Assembly (NCBI GenBank): GCA_002328625.1
Contig: DCVC01000325.1
Coordinates: forward strand, 12,918-24,714
Reading direction: 5' to 3'
DNA from: Bacteroidales bacterium UBA2198
GTDB lineage: Bacteria > Bacteroidota > Bacteroidia > Bacteroidales > VadinHA17
DNA length: 11,797 nt
The notes beneath the pieces are model-generated. The model saw only the letters and a list, made by a program, of their open reading frames with translations, was not told where the DNA came from and made no database searches. This document shows, in pieces, positions 6,437 through 11,797 of this stretch; within the stretch, counting starts at the first letter, position 1; each line of letters starts with the position of its first letter. Made by a program: the position numbers and the translations under genes.

Positions 6437-7609
6437 ATGAATAAAAAGACAATTGCAACTATTTTGTTTGCACTGGTGATTTGTTGTACAACAAGACTTT
6501 ATTCCCAGACAGACGATGGAGAACTTAATGCTATTCAGACAGTTGTACCTTTCCTCACCATCGCTCCTGACTCAAGGGCAGGTGCCATGGGAGATGCAGG
6601 TGTCGCGACAACACCTGATCTATATAGTATGCACTGGAACCCTGCAAAATTTGCTTTCATAGATGGAAAAGGAGGAGTCGGAATATCATATTCTCCGTGG
6701 CTGAGAAATCTTGTCCCCGATATAAATATAGCATATCTCACAGGTTATTACAGAATTGACAAGAAACAGGTTGCAAGTGCGAGCCTTCTTTATTCATCTC
6801 TTGGTGATGTGCCTTTTACTGATGATTTTGGGAACCTGGAACGGACATTCAAACCAAATGAACTATCATTTGATCTTGGGTATTCAAGAATATTCGCAGA
6901 AAATTTTTCAGGCGGGATCGCATTCAGATTTATTTATTCAAACCTTACCGGAGGATCATATTCAGGGGGTGCTGCAACAAAACCAGGCATTTCTTTCGCC
7001 GCAGACATATCAGGGTATTACCATAAAAAGATAACGCTTTTCAGCAAGGATGCACTCCTGGGCCTGGGGGTCAATTTTTCCAACATAGGATCTAAAATGA
7101 GTTACTCCGATGCACAAACATCTGATTTTATTCCAATGAATCTGCGCCTCGGTTCCGCAGGTACAATTAACCTCGACGAATTCAATAAACTTACTCTTAC
7201 AATTGATATTAACAAGCTTCTGGTTCCAACACCCCCTATTTATAATTCCGAAATGGAAATAATTGACGGGAAGGATCCGAATGTTTCCGTTCCGGTTGCA
7301 ATATTCCAGTCATTTTATGATGCACCGGGAGGATTCAAGGAGGAAATGCGTGAGATAACATTATCATTCGGTGCTGAATACTGGTACAATAATCAATTTG
7401 CCATAAGAAGTGGTTATTTCCATGAGAACGAAACCAAGGGTAATCGCAAATATTTTACAGCAGGAGCCGGTTTCAAGCTGAAAGGTTTTACTATCGACTT
7501 TTCATACCTGATGCCGCTGGCTCAGAACCATCCGCTAGCCCGGACACTGCGCTTTTCCCTTGCATTTGATGTTTATGCGATGAGAAACGGCACTTCCGCT
7601 ACAAACTGA
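6437..7609 (+). CDS. porV: PorV (LptO), T9SS outer-membrane barrel protein
   Basis: PorV is a FadL-like 14-strand outer-membrane protein. It picks up substrates from the SprA translocon and binds PorU in the attachment complex. The 390-residue product starts with a signal peptide (MNKKTIATILFALVICCTT, likely cut at LYS before Gln24). It then shows the family hallmark FLTIAPDSRAGAMGDAG at 39-55, followed by HWNPAK (66-71). Glycine/aromatic beta-strand repeats fill the rest, and the last strand LRFSLAFDVYAM is close to the C terminus. An in-frame TTG at 6407 would start inside the -7 box, so the ATG at 6437, which gives a clean signal peptide, is taken. The stop TGA overlaps the ispF ATG by one base (TGATG). 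The place directly after porU fits a PorU-PorV functional pair, as in Porphyromonas and Flavobacterium. Confidence 0.95.
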   Translation: MNKKTIATILFALVICCTTRLYSQTDDGELNAIQTVVPFLTIAPDSRAGAMGDAGVATTPDLYSMHWNPAKFAFIDGKGGVGISYSPWLRNLVPDINIAYLTGYYRIDKKQVASASLLYSSLGDVPFTDDFGNLERTFKPNELSFDLGYSRIFAENFSGGIAFRFIYSNLTGGSYSGGAATKPGISFAADISGYYHKKITLFSKDALLGLGVNFSNIGSKMSYSDAQTSDFIPMNLRLGSAGTINLDEFNKLTLTIDINKLLVPTPPIYNSEMEIIDGKDPNVSVPVAIFQSFYDAPGGFKEEMREITLSFGAEYWYNNQFAIRSGYFHENETKGNRKYFTAGAGFKLKGFTIDFSYLMPLAQNHPLARTLRFSLAFDVYAMRNGTSATN

Positions 7610-8088
7610 TGAATATCCGCATAGGACAGGGAATCGATTTTCACCGTCTGCGAAAAGGCATTGCATTATGGCTGGGAGGTGTCAGAATACCTTCTGAACA
7701 TGGTTGTATTGCTCATTCTGACGGTGATGTACTTCTTCATGCGATGTGTGATTCAATGCTGGGAGCTGCCGGATTGAGAGATATTGGTTTTTATTTCCCT
7801 GATACTGAGCCTGAATTTAAAAACATCGACAGCAAGATCCTCCTGAAAAGAAGTTTTGACCTGATAAATGAAAAAGGATTCGCAGTGGTCAATATCGACA
7901 GCACTATATGTCTTGAGAAGCCTAAGATTTCGGCATATATACCTGAAATGAGAGTTGTAATTTCATCAATCCTGGGAATACTCCCCGAAAATGTCTCGAT
8001 AAAAGCAACAACCACGGAAAAACTTGGCTTCACCGGCCGGGAGGAAGGTGTTGTGGCAATAGCAATCGTTTTATTATCCGGTAAATAG
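7609..8088 (+). CDS. ispF: IspF, 2-C-methyl-D-erythritol 2,4-cyclodiphosphate synthase
   Basis: IspF cyclises CDP-methylerythritol 2-phosphate to MEcPP with release of CMP in the cytoplasmic MEP isoprenoid pathway. At 159 residues it has the normal length. Metal ligands are visible as Asp10 and His12 in GQGIDFH and His44 in HSDGDVLLHA (36-45). The active-site loop continues through GAAGLRDIGFYFPDT, and the C-terminal signature TTEKLGFTGREEG is intact. The start ATG shares one base with the porV stop, so translation is probably coupled to porV. No separate promoter was found. No other MEP-pathway gene is in the window. The family assignment is certain; coupling to the secretion genes is inferred from the overlap. 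Confidence 0.97.
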   Translation: MNIRIGQGIDFHRLRKGIALWLGGVRIPSEHGCIAHSDGDVLLHAMCDSMLGAAGLRDIGFYFPDTEPEFKNIDSKILLKRSFDLINEKGFAVVNIDSTICLEKPKISAYIPEMRVVISSILGILPENVSIKATTTEKLGFTGREEGVVAIAIVLLSGK

Positions 8089-8103
8089 TCATACTGATGA
8101 CTA
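8086..8103. other. Small inverted repeat at the ispF stop codon
   Basis: TAGTCAT (8086-8092) and ATGACTA (8097-8103) form a 7-bp stem with a four-base loop and include the ispF stop codon. No T-run follows on either strand, so it is not a convincing terminator. The rest of the convergent gap to hutU (8104-8204) shows no stronger hairpin. Confidence 0.3.
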
Positions 8104-8204
8104 CAGAGAAGTCACAGATCTGCACTTGATAAAATCGCTCTGGCTCCCAGTGTCTGCTCTGTAAATTCTATGTATTACCAATTTCCTCCATCACGACTCA
8201 CACC

Positions 8205-10220
8205 TCATACCTGATTAATTGCTTCCTCAATTACCGAATCATCAGCGATATATGGAACAGCAACCCTTAATCCGGATGTTCTTTTCATTTCACGTTCCAG
8301 AGTAAACAATGCGTTTTTGTTCCTTGCCCAGCTGCGCCTTGCAATTCCATTGTTGACATCCCAGTGAAGCATCATTCTGAGCTTGTTTTCTGTTTCTACG
8401 GTTCCATCGAGAACCATCCCGAAACCTCCGTTTATGGCCTCACCCCAGCCCACCCCACCGCCATTGTGAAGCGAAACCCACGTTGCGCCACGGAAAGCAT
8501 CACCAATTACGTTATGAACAGCCATGTCAGCTGTGAATCTTGAACCATCGCGGATGTCTGATGTCTCCCTGTATGGTGAATCAGTGCCGGAAACATCATG
8601 ATGGTCCCTGCCAATTACGACCGGTGCAGATAATATGCCCTGTCCGATTGCAGAATTGAAAGCACTGGCAATTGCTGTTCTACCCTCAGCATCAGCATAA
8701 AGAATCCTTGCCTGTGATCCTACAACAAGTTTGTTTTTTCCTGCTTCTCTTACCCAGTGTATATTGTCGGACATTTGTTGCCTTATCTCTTCAGGAGACC
8801 CGCTCACGGCTTTTTCAAGGGTCTCCAGCGCAATTTTGTCAGTGATTTCAAGATCGGCCGGATCATCTGAGCAACAAACCCATCTGAAAGGACCAAAACC
8901 ATAATCAAAACACATGGGACCCATTATATCCTCAACATAAGACGGGTATCTAAACTCTCCTCCAGGTTTTAATATATCAGCTCCTGCCCGGGATGCTTCC
9001 AGCATGAAGGCATTACCATAATCAAAAAAATAAGTCCCCTTATGTGTATGCATGTTAATGGCATTCACCTGCCGTCGTAAAGATTCCCGGACATGCTCCC
9101 TGAACAATTCCGGATCAGCAGAAATCATTTTATTCGATTCTTCAAATGTCAACCCTGCAGGATAGTAACCTCCGGCCCACGGATTATGAAGTGATGTCTG
9201 GTCTGAACCAAGGTCCACCTGGATATCTTCTTCTGCAAACCGTTCCCAGACATCAACAATATTTCCAAGATAGGCAATCGAAGTTATTTCATTTAAGTCT
9301 CTTGCTTTTTTCACCCTTTTAATCAGGTCATCCATATTGTGGACTACTTCGCTGATCCATCCCTGGGAATAGCGGGTCTGAACAGGTTTGGGATTCACTT
9401 CAGCTATGACAGAAATAACTCCTGCTATTCCGGCGGCTTTGGGCTGAGCTCCGGACATTCCTCCTAGTCCTGACGACACAAAGAGTCTTCTTTTCCGACT
9501 TCCGTTCCCTTCCGATAATTTCCGTGCAGCATTGAGTATTGTAATGGTTGTACCATGGACAATACCCTGTGGGCCGATATACATATAGGAGCCGGCTGTC
9601 ATCTGACCATACTGGGAAACACCAAGTGCATTGAATTTTTCCCAGTGATCCTGCGAAGAGTAATTGGGTACTACCATACCGTTTGTTACAACAAGCCTTG
9701 GGGCATCTTTATGTGATGGGAAAAGACCCAGCGGATGACCAGAGTAAACCACAAGAGTCTGTTCGTCAGTCATTTCTGAAAGATATTTCATTACCAGGCG
9801 ATATTGAGCCCAGTTCTGAAATACAGCTCCGTTACCTCCATAAGTTATCAATTCATGAGGGTGCTGGGCAACTGAAATGTCAAGGTTGTTTGATATCATC
9901 AGCATTATCGCAGCCGCATTTATCGATTTGTGTGGGAACACATCAATATGTCGTGCTTTTATCACATAATCGGGCCGGAACCTGTACATGTAAATTCTTC
10001 CGTATTCAGAAAGTTCCTCAGCAAATTCCCTTGCAAGTATTGAATGAAATTTTTCAGGAAAATACCTGAGGGCATTCTTTAAGGCAAGCTTTTTTTCCTC
10101 CCTTGTCAGAATATCTTTACGTTTGGGAGCATGGTTAATGGATCGATCGTATGGCTTAGGTCCGGGGAGGGTATCAGGAATACCCTCAGAGATTAAGGTT
10201 TTTAAATCGGTTGATGTCAT
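8205..10220 (-). CDS. hutU: Urocanate hydratase, long form
   Basis: Urocanase adds water to urocanate to give imidazolone propionate, the second step of histidine breakdown, using tightly bound NAD+. The 671-residue product is close to the mammalian-type long form (about 676) and over 100 residues longer than the proteobacterial enzyme (about 557). Visible landmarks are YGGNGAVFQNWAQY, then YSGHPLGLFPS, then MTAGSYMYIGPQGIVHGT. The NAD-binding GLGGMSGAQPKA follows at 251-262, and GPFRWVCCSDDP contains Cys449/Cys450, which probably include the conserved active-site cysteine. The ATG at 10218-10220 gives the normal N terminus. It is convergent with ispF. It stands alone: no hutH, hutI or formiminotransferase gene is present in the window. 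A terminator lies just upstream, so it should have its own promoter. On the minus strand TAATTTTA at 10252-10245 resembles the -7 box with one mismatch but is weak. Confidence 0.96.
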   Translation of the reverse strand: MTSTDLKTLISEGIPDTLPGPKPYDRSINHAPKRKDILTREEKKLALKNALRYFPEKFHSILAREFAEELSEYGRIYMYRFRPDYVIKARHIDVFPHKSINAAAIMLMISNNLDISVAQHPHELITYGGNGAVFQNWAQYRLVMKYLSEMTDEQTLVVYSGHPLGLFPSHKDAPRLVVTNGMVVPNYSSQDHWEKFNALGVSQYGQMTAGSYMYIGPQGIVHGTTITILNAARKLSEGNGSRKRRLFVSSGLGGMSGAQPKAAGIAGVISVIAEVNPKPVQTRYSQGWISEVVHNMDDLIKRVKKARDLNEITSIAYLGNIVDVWERFAEEDIQVDLGSDQTSLHNPWAGGYYPAGLTFEESNKMISADPELFREHVRESLRRQVNAINMHTHKGTYFFDYGNAFMLEASRAGADILKPGGEFRYPSYVEDIMGPMCFDYGFGPFRWVCCSDDPADLEITDKIALETLEKAVSGSPEEIRQQMSDNIHWVREAGKNKLVVGSQARILYADAEGRTAIASAFNSAIGQGILSAPVVIGRDHHDVSGTDSPYRETSDIRDGSRFTADMAVHNVIGDAFRGATWVSLHNGGGVGWGEAINGGFGMVLDGTVETENKLRMMLHWDVNNGIARRSWARNKNALFTLEREMKRTSGLRVAVPYIADDSVIEEAINQV

Positions 10221-10233
10221 GGAAATTTAAATG

Positions 10234-10265
10234 AATAACACATGTAAAATTAGGGAAATAACACA
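10234..10265. repeat. 9-bp direct repeat upstream of hutU
   Basis: AATAACACA occurs at 10234-10242 and 10257-10265, 23 bases apart start to start, roughly two helical turns. The proximal copy is 14-22 bases before the hutU ATG; the distal copy abuts the A-tract of the neighbouring terminator. A regulator site is possible, but the motif is short and AT-rich. Confidence 0.25.
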
Positions 10266-10290
10266 AAAAAACCACCTCGTGAAAGGTGGT
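10265..10290 (-). terminator. Rho-independent terminator of the Nif3/zinc-ribbon operon
   Basis: ACCACCT (10271-10277) pairs perfectly with AGGTGGT (10284-10290) around a six-base loop. On the minus strand the stem is followed by a seven-T run (10271-10265, of which one base belongs to the stem). It lies 24 bases beyond the stop codon of the zinc-ribbon gene and separates that operon from hutU. The plus strand has no T-run directly after the stem, so orientation is clear. Confidence 0.88.
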
Positions 10291-10314
10291 GTGTCATTAT
10301 TTTAAATGCCACTT

Positions 10315-11079
10315 CTACAGATGACTCTCTTTTATGATCTCATCATCAACAAGGATACGACCGCAATACTCACATACGATGATCTTTTTTCTCGATTTGA
10401 TATCCAGTTGCCGCTGAGGAGGTATCTGATTAAAGCACCCTCCGCAGGCATCCCGCTGAACAGTTACCACTGCAAGTCCATTTCTGGCATTTGAACGGAT
10501 TCTCTTATAAGCTGAAAGTAATCTTTCTTCAATAATTTCCTGAATCTTCTCTGATTTTTTGTATAATCCCTCTTCTTCCTTCTGAGTATCAGAAATGATC
10601 TCATCCAATTCCTTACGTTTATTTTCTAGATCGGCAGTGCGTTCAGCAAGAGCATCCTCTGATTCCGAAATCACAAGCTTCTTTTCTTCAATCTGCCCGT
10701 TGAATTCTTTTATCTTCTTGTTGAATAATTCAATTTCCAGGTTTTGGTATTCAATCTCTTTCGACAGTGAATCAAATTCACGGTTGTTCCTCACATTCTT
10801 TTGCTGCTCTTCGTATTTCTTAATAAGAGCTTCTGCCTCAACAATCTCATTATTTTTCTTCGATACCGATTTTTCAAGAACCACTACTTCCTCTCTCAGG
10901 TTCCCCAGCCTGGTCTCAAGTCCTGCGATTTCATCCTCAAGGTCCTGTACTTCGAGAGGAAGTTCGCCCCTGAGCGTTTTGATCTTATCAATTTCCGAAT
11001 CAACCAACTGAAGTCCATATAATGCCCTTAATCTTTCCTCAATTGAAATCTCGGCTTCATGTATTTTAGCTTTTCCCAT
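10315..11079 (-). CDS. C4-type zinc-ribbon coiled-coil protein (DUF164/COG1579 family)
   Basis: This 254-residue protein has the two-part form of the COG1579 family: a long helical hairpin and a C-terminal zinc ribbon. Residues about 10-195 are rich in Glu, Lys, Leu and Ile with heptad-like spacing and no signal peptide or membrane segment, as expected of a cytoplasmic antiparallel coiled coil. The ribbon has four zinc ligands, Cys212 and Cys215 in ACGGCF and Cys236 and Cys239 in VCEYCG, joined by the typical IPPQRQLDI linker. The biochemical role is not established; Helicobacter relatives (HP0958) act on RpoN and flagellar RNA, but this cannot be carried over here. The start ATG is one base after the stop of the Nif3-family gene, so the two are surely co-transcribed and probably translationally coupled. 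The gene ends at a strong terminator. Confidence 0.92.
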   Translation of the reverse strand: MGKAKIHEAEISIEERLRALYGLQLVDSEIDKIKTLRGELPLEVQDLEDEIAGLETRLGNLREEVVVLEKSVSKKNNEIVEAEALIKKYEEQQKNVRNNREFDSLSKEIEYQNLEIELFNKKIKEFNGQIEEKKLVISESEDALAERTADLENKRKELDEIISDTQKEEEGLYKKSEKIQEIIEERLLSAYKRIRSNARNGLAVVTVQRDACGGCFNQIPPQRQLDIKSRKKIIVCEYCGRILVDDEIIKESHL

Positions 11080-11080
11080 T

Positions 11081-11797
11081 TTAAAGATAATTTATCGGAT
11101 TCGTATTTGTTTTTGAAATACGAACTGCAAATGTAGGGAATTTTTTAATAATTAAATTCAGCAAAATCTCTGAAGAAAATTTTTCACTTTCAAAGTGGCC
11201 GATATCTACAAGTAAAATCCTGTCATCAATCTCGAAGAAAGAATGATACTTGATATCTCCCGTAACAAAGGCATCTGCTCCTGAAATTATTGCCTCGCTG
11301 ATCAGGGAGGAACCTGCCCCGCCACATAACGCAACTTTTGTTATTTTTTTGCCGGTTGGTTTTGAATATCTTACTCCCTTTGCTTCAAAAACATCGGAAA
11401 CAAGTTTAAGAAATAGATCCTCTTCCATGGCCTCCTCAAAATTACCCTTGCAACCTAATCCGATTTCAATATTGTCATTTTCAATAGTATAAATATCGTA
11501 GGCAACCTCATCATAAGGATGTGCTTCAAGGAGAGCTCTTATCACTTTTTCTTTCAGATGAGAGTATAAAACAGTTTCAAATCTTATTTCTTCTTCATGA
11601 TGAATTTTACCCTTTTCTCCCACAAATGGATTTGTATTTTCACTGCCCCGGAAACTTCCTGTGCCGTGAATGGAGAATCCGCAACAGTCATAATTACCAA
11701 CAACTCCCGCTCCTGCATTGAAAACGGCTTCTCTTACTTTGTCGAGATGAGAATGAGGAATGAATGTAACAAGTTTCAGTAGCCTGTTTCTGAGCGG
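11081..11797 (-). CDS. Nif3/YqfO-family dinuclear-metal protein (C-terminal part)
   Basis: The reading frame is open from the right edge to the stop at 11081, giving 238 residues; roughly the first third of a normal 365-370-residue protein lies outside. An apparent GTG start at 11623 is internal, because the 58 codons before it are clearly homologous. Visible residues 9-50 (IPHSHLDKVREAVFNAGAG, then GNYDCCGF and GTGSFR) belong to the extra domain inserted in YqfO-type members. The core follows, with LCGGAGSS, then TGDIKYH and GHFESE, where His201 and Glu205 are likely metal ligands. Members are hexameric with two metal ions; some are annotated as GTP cyclohydrolase type 2, but the physiological function is unsettled. 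It directly precedes the zinc-ribbon gene, a pairing also seen in Mycobacterium (Rv2230c/Rv2229c). Confidence 0.93.
   Translation of the reverse strand, partial: PLRNRLLKLVTFIPHSHLDKVREAVFNAGAGVVGNYDCCGFSIHGTGSFRGSENTNPFVGEKGKIHHEEEIRFETVLYSHLKEKVIRALLEAHPYDEVAYDIYTIENDNIEIGLGCKGNFEEAMEEDLFLKLVSDVFEAKGVRYSKPTGKKITKVALCGGAGSSLISEAIISGADAFVTGDIKYHSFFEIDDRILLVDIGHFESEKFSSEILLNLIIKKFPTFAVRISKTNTNPINYL

Noticed and set aside
8086..8103. Hairpin at the ispF stop codon as a bidirectional terminator
   Set aside because: The stem is only 7 bp and no T-run follows on either strand.
9683..10069. 128-codon plus-strand open frame inside hutU
   Set aside because: It is fully inside a well-supported urocanase gene on the other strand, with no recognisable domain.
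10595..11011. 138-codon plus-strand open frame rich in Ser and Phe
   Set aside because: It is the antisense of the zinc-ribbon protein's coiled coil, whose Glu/Lys-rich codons read as Ser/Phe on the other strand; no start signals and no family resemblance.
11621..11797. GTG at 11621-11623 as the start of the Nif3-family gene, giving a 180-residue protein
   Set aside because: The frame is open upstream to the window edge and encodes conserved YqfO insert-domain residues such as GNYDCCGF, so the gene is cut by the window.
1..11797. A mobile element, defence island, CRISPR array or biosynthetic cluster
   Set aside because: All genes are recognisable housekeeping or T9SS genes with consistent composition, and no transposase, integrase, tRNA boundary or spaced repeat array is visible.

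Overview
The window looks like ordinary chromosome of a member of the Bacteroidota, probably Bacteroidales/Marinilabiliales-like; the order is an inference. The evidence is a cluster of type IX secretion system (T9SS) genes found only in this phylum, two near-exact Bacteroidota -7 promoter boxes of the TAnnTTTG type in front of porU and porV plus a third before gldJ, absence of clear Shine-Dalgarno sequences, and moderate-to-low GC. There are nine protein genes, two cut by the window edges. I see no RNA gene, CRISPR array, insertion sequence or prophage, and no gene-free stretch above 300 bases.

Left part (1-2829, minus strand): a PorP/SprF-like outer-membrane protein gene, then gldJ (T9SS/gliding lipoprotein), then the 5' end of murF (peptidoglycan precursor synthesis). 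The gldJ-murF junction holds a terminator-like hairpin that almost touches the murF start codon and is framed by a 13-bp direct repeat.

Centre (2830-8088): a short divergent intergenic region with a 17-bp perfect inverted repeat, then porU (the C25-family T9SS sortase), porV (the outer-membrane barrel that partners PorU in the attachment complex) and ispF (isoprenoid synthesis), all on the plus strand. porV and ispF overlap by one base. PorU and PorV remove C-terminal sorting domains from exported proteins and anchor the products on the cell surface. GldJ supports the periplasmic/outer-membrane ring part of the same machine, and PorP/SprF proteins are membrane partners of particular T9SS components or substrates.

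Right part (8205-11797, minus strand): hutU, a long-form urocanate hydratase of histidine breakdown, convergent with ispF; a terminator; then a two-gene unit of a C4 zinc-ribbon coiled-coil protein and a Nif3-family protein cut by the right edge. This is a pairing seen in other bacterial phyla.

I found no clearly new biological system. The most interesting points are regulatory: the palindrome between the two T9SS arms, the hairpin/repeat structure at gldJ-murF, the clash between the porU promoter box and its start codon, and the translational coupling of porV to ispF.
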